Assembly: GCF_964355755.1 (NCBI RefSeq)
Contig: NC_092674.1
Coordinates: 20,486,001 to 20,550,000, forward strand
Origin: Antedon mediterranea
Lineage: Eukaryota; Echinodermata; Crinoidea; Comatulida; Antedonidae
Length of the DNA: 64,000 bases
Direction of reading: 5' to 3'
The notes below the pieces were generated by a model. That model did no database searches. It was not told the DNA's origin and saw nothing but the letters and a program-made list of their open reading frames with translations. Made by a program: the position numbers and the translations under genes. Position 1 is the stretch's first letter. Every line of letters begins with the position of its first letter. This document shows positions 36,201-47,048 of this stretch, in pieces.

Positions 36201-37230
36201 TATCAAACGTCTTGGGTATGGAAAGTCAATCCAGCCAAAAACATAATACCATACACTCGATATTTCATTCGTACAAAATTCAAACCATCCAATCTTATCT
36301 CATGCAGTTTAATGGAAATTTAAATCATTCACATAATATCTCCATCATCCAATACAATTGTGACTTTCTCCATTAGCCCAAATGATAACACACCAAACTA
36401 CTCATAGCACATACCATCTAAGGAATTTTGAACCCAGGCAACGATAAAAGTCTATACTAGAATATGTATGATATATATTTTTTTTCAAATCATAGTTGGT
36501 TTTGCAAGTTCTTCAATAAGCAACAGTGACCTCCCAAAGACTAATGTTGGAAACTATTACGGATGTGACAATGTGACTTTTGATGTTTCTGGTGTGAAAC
36601 TTGCTCTCAGCAACGTTAAGTTTCAACCGTATGTTCAAGATGTAACAACCAAAGATTTCGGTGAATGTAAGTTATAACGTTATTTTATTTCTTTCCTTAT
36701 TGAAGAAAAGAAACAAAGTAACAAGCTGTAAAATACAAAACAAAGTCGAAATTATTATCATTATATAATTATAAAGTCCTAAATAAAATAATGAAAAAAA
36801 TGGTGGTTACGAAGGTTACGACCCCAAACAACAAGTAATGTAAAATGGACACAGTACTATCTTTATTAAAGCAAGGAAGTCACAAGCGACTGTTAGGATG
36901 ATCCATCAAATTGGTGATTGGTCAATTTACTTACGTCCTTGTGTTGTCACTAGTGGGATCCAAGCTTTTGGAAAAATGTAACACTTTGGTGATGGCACTT
37001 TTTTTTAAAATACATCATTCAATTTTTGTTTTAATACATTCATGTATGTATGTTGTCTTTGTTTTACAGTGCAAGTATGTACAACAAGCAGTGGAATGGG
37101 TGAAGTGGTCGCCATCTTGATCATCATTGCTGTGGCTCTTGTAATTATTGTACCAATTGTGGTAACTATCGTTTTTGTGGTACGGCGCAAGCGCAGGAAT
37201 CGCCAGTTTAATTACCATACACAACAGTGA
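30267..37230 (+). CDS. Single-domain LAMP-like membrane glycoprotein
   Basis: Exons: 30267-30315, 32573-32709, 33706-33919, 36496-36666 and 37070-37230. They total 732 bp, 243 residues, phases 1-0-1-1 exactly as in the second half of the LAMP1-like gene. The hydrophobic leader HILFAVISVISYLLVVEG spans the exon 1/2 junction; the acceptor is AAAG at 32571, because the later TTAG would break frame. One LAMP domain follows, with Cys at RICMK, YSKCEG, YYGCDN and LQVCTT, and FKPYV-type ends (LSNVKFQPYV). The TM segment is AILIIIAVALVIIVPIVVTI, then RRKRRNRQF and a short tail NYHTQQ. The tail lacks a standard YxxPhi motif, so sorting may differ from LAMP1. CD68 and LAMP5 are other single-domain members, but I cannot assign it to either. 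Confidence 0.88.
30735..30962 (-). pseudogene. Immunoglobulin-like domain exon relic
   Basis: On the minus strand the frame reads AKVTCLLNVALFIPKR, then GTGTLNMINVTKTDGNHYRC and FRSTISGRLVSKPVTLP. The VTC ... GTLNI.NVTK.D.G.YRC...N..G...S.PVTL pattern is that of an I-set/V-type Ig domain with both Cys. The part upstream of the first Cys is not visible, and no flanking exon on this strand was found. It is probably an orphan or relic exon in intron 1 of the single-domain LAMP gene. Confidence 0.5.
31060..32548 (+). mobile_element. 5'-truncated LINE with (AAAT)n tail
   Basis: Plus-strand reading begins inside a reverse transcriptase C-terminal region (ESYKYLGVHISRKLNDHIQ, LPSINYGCSVWCSLSRIDID). 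After a frameshift near 31360 it continues as the 281-codon frame 31366-32211. The 3' part has the knuckle CKLCGTNSDEDIHHFILNCP (CxxC...H...C). After the stop, poly-G runs (32256, 32397) and a (AAAT)n tract at 32530-32548 end the element. A non-LTR element with a microsatellite tail, truncated at the 5' end by aborted reverse transcription, fits. Clade not assigned. Confidence 0.8.
31366..32211 (+). pseudogene. LINE reverse transcriptase C-terminal ORF
   Basis: The 281-codon open frame covers the region after the polymerase core. It has the block ARYILKAPRNTPCAALYGEL (the ..L..PR.TP..ALYGELGW pattern common to several LINE clades), a helical thumb-like stretch, and the CCHC-type knuckle at about residues 182-202. 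The upstream polymerase motifs sit in another frame or are lost, so it is not functional. The open length suggests recent insertion. Confidence 0.75.
33214..33566. mobile_element. Cluster of three MITE copies (TTGGTTCCCACTAG family)
   Basis: The best copy, 33312-33465, has inverted ends CTTGGTTCCCACTAG / CTAGTGGGAACCAAG and a core of facing TTGACCAATGACAAG and CTTGTGATTGGTCAA. A truncated copy follows at 33480-33566 and a decayed one precedes it at 33214-33300. Related copies are at 14063-14216 and 36865-36970. The three adjacent copies suggest nested or local insertion in intron 2 of the single-domain LAMP gene. Confidence 0.75.
35655..35740 (-). repeat. L2-type LINE/SINE tail with (ATT)n
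   Basis: A (TAA)n run (35660-35686) is followed by TTTTTATAGCGCACATACCA and GTGCTCAAGGCGCATTTATA. Read on the minus strand this is the '...GCGCTATA..(ATT)n' 3' tail common to L2-like retroelements in marine invertebrates. No coding part remains. Confidence 0.45.
36030..36165. repeat. (TCGG/TCTG)n microsatellite inside a GTCGCGTGGATGCGAC repeat
   Basis: GTCGCGTGGATGCGAC (about 36036-36051) is a short hairpin. It is followed by about twelve TCGG/TCTG units (36064-36110) and then GCACGCGACT on the other side (36131-36140), so the microsatellite is bracketed by inverted GTCGCGTG words. This looks like a small nonautonomous element with an internal simple repeat, in intron 3 of the single-domain LAMP gene. 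Confidence 0.55.
36865..36970. mobile_element. MITE, TTGGTTCCCACTAG family, degraded copy
   Basis: It contains AAGTCACAAGCGACTGTTAG, GGTGATTGGTCAATTTACTT and the right end CACTAGTGGGATCCAAGCTT. These match the core and end of the 33312-33465 copy. The left end is lost. It lies 100 bp upstream of the last exon of the single-domain LAMP gene. Confidence 0.6.
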
Positions 37231-37526
37231 ATATCTACTTGTTATCGGGCCTACATCAAGTACTCTTGTAAATTTATGCAGTAATATTTATAGACGGGGT
37301 GAGGTGCGTTACCCTCTGCAAAGGTACATGGTCATCAAACAGATTTACATTTATTTTTGTTGTCTTCGTGGATTGTTTCCGTTCCGGTTCTTCTATTCTT
37401 CCTTAAAATGCCCTAATGTAGGCCAACCACTACTTAATATTTTATTTTAAATAGGTGAGACAATACGTCTTTAACCAACAAATTTTGCTAAAATAACTTA
37501 AGCTTTGTTCACACATACTTGTATTT

Positions 37527-37790
37527 AAGGCTCTTTTTATACTATCAAATAGTAGTTTGACGAAAAAGTGTGATGCGCCCAAACATGGTTATGTAGTGAT
37601 ACCCAAATGTGGTGGTGATATGACATCATCATGTCCATATATATGGTCACATCATATATTTTTTGTTAATACAATTTCTTTTTTAATTAAGAAAGTGTAA
37701 TGTGCCCAAATATGGTAGTGATATGGCATCATCATGTCAATGGGCACATCTATTTTTTGGTCACATAACGTTTGATAGTGTAGACAAGCT
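37527..37790. mobile_element. MITE, 'AGCTCTGTCTACACTATCAA' family, copy 2
   Basis: It begins AGGCTCTTTTTATACTATCA and ends GATAGTGTAGACAAGCT. The interior phrase CCCAAATGTGG-AGTGATATG with CATCATCATGTCC occurs twice, so this copy carries an internal duplication compared with the 136-bp copy at 29211-29346. Confidence 0.65.
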
Positions 37791-38464
37791 GAACCGAATC
37801 ATATCCAGGTACAACTGACTACTAAATTAGCGTGATTGGTTACAACTTTACCTTTGTCCAATATAATTTTTATATGTTTCATACGCGATTTAATTGATTT
37901 TTCATCTGATTACACAACCGGGGTTTGATTCGATGTTTACCCGTTGTAAATCTGTTTGAGCACAAAAAAAGTTGGTTGTATTGGTATAGGCTTATTTTAA
38001 TAGGAGAAAGGAACATGTAAACATGCTTGAAATATCTATAAATGCTAAATAAAAAAAGAAGATAGATAAGTCAAGTTGAACACATTCAATTTTTGCGCGC
38101 CAAAACATTGTATGTTTGTGACTGCTGTGTAATATTATATAACATGATGTATATTTAGTGAAATAGTATATTAAATATATTATAATTATTATATAAAGAT
38201 TCATTGATATTGTGAAGAATATAATTTTTTTAAAGAGATAAACGGTATTTCATTTTGTTTAGTAGTTTTAATTGGAAACTTTTTTATAGGCCTATAATAA
38301 TATTATTTTTTTTTACAATTTCAAATAAATACTTAAACTAAGAATAAATTGATTTAGAATTGCATTTTAGCTTGGTGTTTCATGGGTTACTTTATTGTTT
38401 ACTGTTGACTATTTACTGTAGTATATTCCATGATGCACTCGATTTATCATTATTATTACTTTTT

Positions 38465-38955
38465 TGTTATTAAGAGCGTTATTTACATAGCGCTTTACAC
38501 TTACAAAATGTTACAAAGAACATCAAAAGCAAAATAATACCCACAATAAACAATACAGGTCCTCCACAGGAGGCGTTACCATGGCTATTCAGGCAATTCG
38601 ATTAGGAGATGTAATTTTATTTTTTTTCTTAAAGAATAGAGTGTTGGTGATTGACGAAAATTGCTTGAGTTATTCAAGAGTTGTCCATATTTTGAAAAGG
38701 ATTTATCACCAGAGGTGGTAGTGACGCGTGGAACATAGAGCATGGTAACATCAGCGAAGACCACTTCTATCTGGTTCATACCTAATGAGAAAATCTTTGA
38801 TAAACAGAGGTGCAACACCGCTTATACATTTGTAAACGCCCACATTTTTAACAACCTTAGATGGGGTGTGATAATGACATCTACCACGTCGAGTGAAGTG
38901 GTGGTGAGAACAGAATTTGGGTGTTGTCAGTGTAAAGATGAAACAATACACCAGC
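38465..38955 (-). mobile_element. L2/CR1-like LINE 3' fragment
   Basis: On the minus strand, VGVYKCISGVAPLFIKDFLI followed by RYEPDRSGLR, then LYVPRVTTTSGDKSFSKYG and SPTLYSLRKKIKLHLL, match the C-terminal blocks of L2/CR1-type ORFs (VYK.L.G.AP.YL...), across frameshifts. The 3' end on this strand runs into GCGCTATGTAAATAACGCTC and an A/T-rich tail near 38465, the usual L2-type tail. Confidence 0.65.
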
Positions 38956-39029
38956 ATTCCATAAAATATCTGTGATTGCCGTGTACGCAGTTAAAAGGGA
39001 CGGACTTAACTTATAACCAAACATTGGTT

Positions 39030-39200
39030 GGTTTTCAGGTACCTTATAGTTACCCCTACCAACACGTTAATTTCACCCCATCTCACCCATGAACTAGACT
39101 AAATTTTATCAAAACATAGTGGTATGTGAGTACATATGAACAAATCAAAATTGACAAAATATCAGGTAGGAACGGTCTGTCAGACCCTCTTAAAGTGACT
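39030..39200 (-). repeat. Dispersed repeat, copy 1
   Basis: On the minus strand it shares CATGGGTGAGATGGGGTGAA, then GGGGTAACT and CCTGATATTTTGTCA, with the plus-strand copy at 50990-51190. No coding capacity is seen. It adjoins the left end of the large inverted-repeat element at 39284. Confidence 0.5.
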
Positions 39201-40791
39201 CCGTTCACGTTAATTGCAGCACACGTCATCCATACCAAATCGGTAAAAACATATAGACATGTTCTATTTCCTCTGAAATATGGTGTAAGAAGCATTTTTG
39301 GGTAGAAGCTGGGATCCACTTGATTTAGGATATTTCAACCTCGCTGATTACGAATATGGCGGATCCCAAGCGAAATTCGGCCATCTAAGCCCTTAATTTG
39401 CATAATTAAAAATGGCGGCCATTTTTTATAATTACCCTATATCTCGAGAACCACTAGTCACAGATAATTAATTTTGGTCTCAAAATGTTTTAAATATATG
39501 TTTTTATATTCACTTTAATGACACACTTTCTCAAAAAATGGATGCAAGTCTTATTTCTGACATTTTGACCTTTGACCTTTATTTATCGTATCGCAGTAAC
39601 CAATAATCGGAGAGACACGAAATAGGGCTCAAATTGTTCAGAAACTATACATTCATATTTATTGTAATTAAATGTTTTTACAAAAAATGGCCGATTCTAC
39701 AACTATTGACCTTTGAACTATTAGTCAAATATAATAATATAATAATAATATAACTTTGAAAATTGTGGTCTTATGATTTTTTTTTTCTTTTTAAATTGTT
39801 TAAAACATGTGTGTTTCTATCCAGTCTAATGGCACATTTTGTACAAGAATGGCCGATAGTATGGTTATTGACCTTTACAGCATAGGCCTACTGTATACTA
39901 AATATAATATAATTGCATAATTATGAAATTATTTATACACAATAATAATTAGTAAAATTATAAAATTCACTGCCATCAAATATGATGTGTTATGATTTAT
40001 ATAGATTTAGAAAAAAATTTGAACACGCAAGTTACATTTGTTGAAATTTGAAATTTGAAATTACCTGCCATCAATATGATGGGAGTATGATTATAGATTT
40101 TTTTAAATGTGAACATGTCAACTACATTTGGAAATTACCTGCTAACAATTTGATGGATTATGATTATAGATTTAAAAAAGAATTTGAACATGTAAGCTAC
40201 ATTTGAAAATTACCTGCCATCAATATGATGGATTATGATTATAGATTTAAAAAAGAATTTGAACACGTCAGCTACATTTGGAAATTTGGAAATTACCTGC
40301 CATCAATATGATGGATTATGATTGTATAGGTTTGAAAGAAAATGTGAACACGTAAGCTACATTTGGAATGAACATGTTAAGGGCATCAGTTTAAGATCAT
40401 TCATGCAAAGGTTTCCGTCATCTTTGTTAGCGTTGTTACAGCAGCATAAAGCTGTACATGGTAGTTTTGACTTCTTGCACCTACATCTATATGGTTATGC
40501 ATCGTGTCTTGCATCCACAATAAATCATCTCTAACGAAGCAGTAGGAATAGCTTCATTTTTCAGAAGCACTGGTTGAAGTTTACCATTAGATAGCTCCCA
40601 ACCAAAATCTGTTGGTGATGGCAAATGCTGGATTGGCGATACAGCTTTTTTTCAATACGAGTGCTTGGAAGTGTGCTCTTTTTATATGCTGGTGCACTGC
40701 ATCGCTTGTTAGAGGTAATGCCTCTGGTTTTGTTTTTTTTTAACATGGCATGCCTAAATTAAAACTCGATAAAGGACACCACTAGACAAAG

Positions 40792-41813
40792 ATGAACCAA
40801 ATAAAATATGAAATACCGCTGCCAAATTGCTGGTCAAACTTTTTGGCATTACAAGATAATAAAGCAGATTTGGCACGATTACTATCAGAGGAGTTGATTC
40901 GTCAAGCTCCTATAGACAAAGAAATTGTCACAGCTGGTGGATTTATGAAAGAATCAGTTGTTAAATCATCAAAAGTCTACACGAATACGTTGTCTCTGGT
41001 CGCAGATCATGAAGAATCGGACACGAGACTTGTCATGCTGCCAATGTCCGATACGACACAGTTGTAGTTGCTTCTAGGGATACAGACGTACTAGTGATTC
41101 TAGTGTCTCACTACCAAAGCATGGTATCCAAATGGATGATGACAGAGACATCCAAAAAAAGAAAGTATCTATGATATAAAAGACATTTTTCAAGCCTTGC
41201 CCGAGGGTTATGCAAAAGCACTGATTCCATTCCACACTATTAGTGGATGCGATACTACCTCATATCCAGGGAAGAGTTAAATTACATTAATACATACATA
41301 CAGTAATTTAACTCTTCCCTGTTCATATCTAAGTGGTCACTCAAAGGCATCGGCATGGGAAGTATTAACAAAAAAAATATGAACTAATTAAAGACCTGGG
41401 AGAAAACCTATCAGTGACCAAGTTATTATGAAATCGGAAAGATTCATTTGCTACGTTTACGGTGTTGGTCAAGTTAAGAGTACCAATGAAGTTAGGCTTT
41501 TAAAAAAAAAACCCCAGAGGCATTACCTCCAACAAGCGATGCAGTGCACCAACATATAAAAAGAGCACACTTCCAAGCACTCGTATGGAAAAAAGCTGTA
41601 TCGCCAATCCAGCATTTGCCATCACCAACAGATTTTGGTTGGGAGCTATCTAATGGTAAACTTCAACCAGTGCTTCTGAAAAATGAAGCTATTCCTACTG
41701 GTTCGTTAGAGATGATTTATTGTGGATGCAAGACACGATGCATAACCAATAGATGTAGGTGCAAGAAGTCAAAACTACCATGTACAGCTTTATGCCGCTG
41801 TAAACAACGCTAA
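40792..41813 (+). pseudogene. Decayed ORF of the foldback element (GCDTTS and Cys-rich tail family)
   Basis: Pieces in order: SLVADHEESDTRLVM, SRDTDVLVILVSHY, SGCDTTS, GHSKASAWEVLTKKYELI, then the open frame 41544-41813 with HIKRAHFQALVWKKAVSPIQ, LPSPTDFGWEL and a Cys-rich end (YCGCKTRCITNRCRCKKS ... CTALCRCKQR). This series (ESDTR / DTDVL / GCDTTS / RA..Q...W / CxCxxxC...CxC) is a repeat-associated protein family abundant in invertebrate genomes. The spaced acidic residues recall PIN/FEN-like nucleases, which is my inference. Frameshifts, stops and a small palindrome at 41267-41322 break it. Confidence 0.6.
41267..41322. repeat. 19-bp perfect hairpin inside the decayed ORF
   Basis: CAGGGAAGAGTTAAATTAC is followed by a short spacer (ATTAATACATACATACA) and its exact complement GTAATTTAACTCTTCCCTG. 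It interrupts the protein match directly after the GCDTTSYPGKS block. Confidence 0.75.
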
Positions 41814-43549
41814 AGATGACGGAAACCTTTGCATGAATGATCTTAAACTGATGCCCTTAACATGTTCATTCCAAATGTAGCTTACGTGTTCACATTTTCT
41901 TTTAAATCTATCAATCATAATCCATCATATTGATGGCAGGTAATTTTCAAATGTAGCTTACGTGTTCAAATTCTTTTTTAAATCTATAATCATAATCCAT
42001 CATATTGATGGCAGGTACTATACAATCATAATCCATCATATTGATGGCAGGTAATTTCCAAATTTCCAAATGTAGCTGATGTGTTCAAATTCTTTTTTAA
42101 ATCTATAATCATAATCCATCATATTGATGGCAGGTAATTTCCAAATTTCCAAATGTAGCTGACGTGTTCAAATTCTTTTTTAAATCTATAATCATAATCC
42201 ATCATATTGATGGCAGGTAATTTTCAAATGTAGCTTACGTGTTCAAATTCTTTTTAAAAAGCTATAATCATACTCCATCATATTGATGGCAGGTAATTTC
42301 AAATTTCAAATTTCAACAAATGTAACTTGCGTGTTCAAATTTTTTTTAAATCTATATAAAATTATTATTGTGTATAGATAATTTCATAGTTAGGCAATTA
42401 TATTATATTTAGTATACAGTAGGCCTATGCTGTAGTTTAAAGGTCAATAACCATACTATCGGCCATTCTTGTACAAAATGTGCCATTAGACTGGATAGAA
42501 ACACACATGTTTTAAACAATTTAAAAAGAAAAAAAAATTCATAAGACCACAATTTTCAAAATTATATTATTATTATATTATTATATTTGACTAATAGTTC
42601 AAAGGTCAATAGTTGTAGAATCGGCCATTTTTTGTAAAAACATTTCATTATAATAAATATGAATGTATAGTTTCTGAACAATTTGAGCCCTATTTCGATT
42701 ATTGGTTACTGAGATACGATAAATAAAGGTCAAAGGTCAAAATGTCAGAAATAAGACTTGCATCCATTTTTTGAGAAAATGTGTCATTAAAGTGAATTTA
42801 AAAACATATATTTAAAACATTTTGAGACCAAAATTAATTATCTGTGACTAGTGGTTCTTGAAATATAGGGTAATTATAAAAAATGGCCGCCATTTTTAAT
42901 TATGCAAATTAAGGGCTTAGATGGCCGAATTTCGCTTGGGATCCGCCATATTCGTAATCAGCGAGGTCGAAATATCCTAAATCAAGTGGATCCCAGCTTC
43001 TACCCAAAAATGCCTCTTGATTCGTTTTCTAGGCCGTTTTTTTGAGAAATGGAACCTGTCTAATAGAAGTATAGTACATATATTAAATACCAAAAAGTCA
43101 GACATGAACAAAATAAGGCTGTAAAGGTCATGTCAGAATCTCTTACAGTTCCATTCCTTTCTACCCCGGCGCATCTCACTTATATTCCGGTTTTACACAA
43201 TTTTTCAATCTATCCTTTTTAGAAATATTTTTGTTTAACAATCAGTAGTAAACATTTTGTGTAAATATAGTCTGGCCTACTGTACAAAACAAAAATATAA
43301 GAAGCATTTAGTCAGATGTTTGTCACAAATTATGAATTTTTATGAACACTACAGAAAAACATGCTATGGTTTCATGTGTAGACGAAAGTTGGTCAATACT
43401 GTTTAGTACAGGAAAGATATGCTCAGAATCAGTAAAAGGTTTAAAAAATTGCAACAGAATTTTTTTCACCACAATGCATTTCTATAAGGTCCTTATATGA
43501 ACATACTAAAAGTCTAGAAAAATCCAGGTAGGGGAAATAGGTTTTTTTA

Positions 43550-46120
43550 AACAAAATGGCCGTCAATGGCAAAAAATGTCTAAAAATGAACAAAAAACAT
43601 ATATTGTATATCTAATTACCACTTGATAGCAGTTTTTATAATGCTTTTTATATTTCTTTACTGTCAAACATTTAAACTGCAATATACATATTAATTTAAG
43701 TGCTATTTAGCAGCAAAAACACACATTTTAAGTATCAAGATATCACCACGGTTATAATAATAGACAACGTAGGCCTATGCATCATAATGCAGGGCTACGG
43801 TGTCTAATAAAACAGTTCATTTACATTTGTACTGTCACAACAATAGAATTATACAATCTTACAATCTATTAATCCATTCATTTTCATTGTCCAGTTATCA
43901 TCCTCTGTCTATAGGTAGGAATTAAGCATGTGATGATGCTGTGGTATTTTTTACAAACGGTGGTACTCGTGGTAAATTTGTCGTCAATGGACACATCACG
44001 CCATTTGTAACTTTCCATCCCCTAGTCTGTGGGTTGAAGAGTATTTTCTATCCACTGCTGTACCATGGTAATAGACATGCAGCATTTGTTGTTGGGGGAA
44101 TAGACTTTATTTCAAGTGCTGTTTTGCTTTTTGCTACTTTCTCCCTGAACGTATTCCTCCATACAGTATATAGCTACCAATGCCAATTCCTCTGATGCGA
44201 TGGTTTCTTTCTTTTTTTTTTTGGAGACGTTTGGTTTTACAGAGTTTGTAAGCATACTACTGCCCAGGTGTTATGACTTTTTAAGACTAACACCTTTTCC
44301 TATACCAAATAGATGGGATGTAGTATCACATCCCTGAATTCCATGTATAAAAAGCAAATTGATTTTTACAGAGCTTCACACCAAGGAAAGACTTTACATG
44401 CATTCACAGTGCTCCCTCATCGAGAACATACGGTTAAATCAATGAATGAAGCAACCGTGACAGAATATTAATTTAAGAGGAAAGAACATAATAATTATTA
44501 CACATGGGTCAAAATCAACCATATTCATCAATAGAGAAGCAGTGCACATTCCCTCACATATACTATTTCATCATTGATGGCTATGTGAGACAGTCATACA
44601 CAATGCATCATTTGTTGAAAAAGAACCTTGTACTTTTCCTGCAGCCCTCTTTTACTCCATTGACTCCATACACACTGCTAGACTACTCAGAAACCTTCAT
44701 CTCACTGCCCAATGTATGTTATCAATGGGGGAGCACTGCTACATCAAACCTCTTGGACCGAAACAGCAACATTTCAAGACATTTATTATGTACCATGTAT
44801 GTTTGTTACTTTATGTGAAGGCAAAGTAAACTCTTGTGTTTAATGGCTATAATTATGGGCCGTAAGTAAATTTGGTTTAGGAAAAGGTGTTGGTCTTAAA
44901 AATCATCACATCACAGTTGGAGTTGTATGTCAAATCCTGTAAACCAAACGGTTTCCAAAAAAAAAAAGAAAACATTGCATCAGGAATTTGACATTGGTAG
45001 CTACCGTATATATGGAGGGAAGTCAATGGGGACTTTAGACAGCCTACTTTTCTTTGAGAAAGTTGCAAAAAGCAAATCTATTCCCTTGCTGCAAAATTCC
45101 ATTTCGTGAGTCTTTATTACCAGGTATTATAGCATTAGATAGAAAATACTCTTCAACCCACAGACTAGGGATGGAAAGTATTGATGACAAATACTACCAG
45201 CACCAGAGAAACTATTAAAGTTGATTAGATGTACCTGTAAATAAGGTTGTAGTAAAATGAATTGCAGTTGCAGAATATGGTTTTGACTGCTGCTCCACTA
45301 TTTTTTAAGAATGCCACGGCATCAGCACATGCTCAATTCCCTACCAATAGATGGAAGATGAGATACTGACAAGATGAAAGTGAAATTACCGCATTTATTT
45401 GAATAAATGCCCTTGGTGGTTGATTTTTAAGGAGGGTAGTGGGGGCGTGTAATCGTCGTGAGGAGTTTATTCGAGGAAATAAATTCAAAATGATGTCCAA
45501 TGGGGGCGGGGGACACGGGTGCAGTGGCGTAGATTATTCCAAATGATGTCCTATGGGGGGGGGGGGGGCGTTTATTCGATTTTTCTAAATGTAGCATTTA
45601 TCCGAATAAATACGGTAATAGATTGTAGTCCAGTGATGGGGCAAGGATTTTCCCGATGAGAGGAGGGGGGGGGGGGGGAGAGCGCAGCTAGCATCAATTG
45701 GCTGGGCCATCAATTGGAGGGCACCCAGAAGTTCTGACAATATTATACTGGTAAAGGGTAGTTTTAGCCACTTTTAAAAATGAAAATCCTTGAAACAGCA
45801 CTCAATGGGGTATTGTTTTATATTAGGAAATATCATCATATCGTCTACATATACTCCCGAAAATAGCCAATTGGGGAGAGGGGATGGGGGAGGGGACAGA
45901 CTCCCTCACCCTTCCCATGATCTCCTATCCCTATACCCCTCCCCACTGGCACCACCAATGTTGTAATATATTGTTATAACAGTACAAATGTAAATTAACT
46001 GATTTATTATTAGACACCGTAATCCTATGCATTAAGCATAGGAAGGACTGCGTTTATATATTATAACAATAGGGATATATCTATAAGATACTTAAACATT
46101 TGTTTTTCGGCCATTTTCTA
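43550..46120. mobile_element. Second large inverted-repeat element
   Basis: The left arm, about 43550-44312, is inverted in the right arm, about 44865-46120. Pairs include ACTCTTCAACCCACAGACTA (45148 on) with its complement near 44026; GCATCAGCACATGCTCAATT with its complement near 43920; and TTAGACACCGTA near 46010 with its complement near 43797. The right arm is longer because a MITE (45386-45618) and a G-rich stretch (45640-45960) are inserted. The arms diverge more than those of the 39284-43020 element, suggesting an older event. The loop is about 44313-44864. Confidence 0.7.
45386..45618. mobile_element. Nested MITE, TTACCGTATTTATTCGAATAAATGC type
   Basis: Inverted ends: TTACCGCATTTATTTGAATA (45386 on) and AATAAATACGGTAA (to 45618), with the complement of the right end reading TTACCGTATTTATTCGGATA. 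The interior holds two GAGTTTATTCGAGG / GCGTTTATTCGATT phrases and poly-G runs. It is inserted in the right arm of the 43550-46120 inverted repeat, so it is younger than that element. Confidence 0.75.
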
Positions 46121-47048
46121 ATTAACAGCACTTGGAGGATTAGCAATTGTAAATGCACGCCGTAGTCGGATCTGTAAGAACATTTTGAAAAATAGGTCCC
46201 CGGAAATTGCAATTATACATTGATACTCTGAACGAATTTACAAGTCTACAGAACCAGACAACCGTGGTTGGAATGGAGAAAAATAGAGTTGGAGGTCTCT
46301 GAAATGGGACTTTTTATACTTCAAAACATGAAACAAAATATTATGGTTGTGACTGAGCTAACTGTTAGGTCCCAGAAAATGCACTTATTACTTCAAAATA
46401 TTACCAGCTTTATGGTTGGGGCTGAGATAAGACAATTTTGAACACTAGGATGCAGATCTTTAAAAATTGCATCTTAAACTTTGGAAACATCAGGCATAGA
46501 GGCTTAAGAAAGTGGCCCTTGTTGCCTTTATTTGGGGAGGGGTGGGGGGTGAGTCCGCAGGCCATTTTCAGTCGGAGAAATCAATTTATAGGCCTACCTC
46601 CTAAGTGTATGCGTACGTACCATCTGGACCTCCGAGTGGTAAGAAGTTCATGGCATAAAGGACATTGAAAAAGCGAAAATGGCGTGTTTTTTGTTTAGTA
46701 ATGTATGAAATATTTATTTTAGTTTATTTTTAGGTCTAATAAATACAAATATCTATGATAACAGATAACGATTACAGTTTTAAAAGTGGACCATTACCAT
46801 GACAAATCAAACTAATATGTATGTTTACAGTGACAATGTTGCTCGTGTACTTAATTACCGCGCAACGCGTTCATCGCGTCGCATGGTAGCATGATTGCGC
46901 GCTAGGTACCCAGCACAACAGCTATAGCAACGTTCCAACACAAATCATCTGCAGCTTGATATATCAACTGTGTATGAAATACTGAGCGATAAATTCCGAA
47001 GTGTCTTCGTAACTATTATCAATTTATTGAAGCTATTGCGTAAATACA
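46121..47048. other. Upstream region of the acidic-protein gene
   Basis: No gene recognised in 46121-46850. From about 46850 the sequence becomes CpG-richer (ACCGCGCAACGCG, CATCGCGTCGCATGG, TTGCGCGCTAGG), ending about 150 bp before the ATG at 47049. This is a plausible promoter zone without a defined TATA box. Confidence 0.4.

Larger units (their letters stand above)
39284..43020. mobile_element. Large foldback element with arms of about 1.45-1.5 kb
   Basis: The left arm 39284-40742 is the inverse copy of the right arm 41501-43020, around a spacer of 758 bp. Matching pairs include GCATTTTTGGGTAGAAGCTG at both outer ends, AAATGGCGGCCATTTTTTAT / its complement near 39410 and 42885, and CCAGAGGCATTACCTC at the inner ends (near 40725 and 41513). 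Both arms carry tandem copies of a 74-83 bp unit containing TACCTGCCATCAATATGATG (left 39965-40330, right 41925-42330, with different copy numbers). Spacer and right arm encode pieces of one protein (40792-41813). The left arm holds the C-terminal piece in antisense. Confidence 0.85.
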
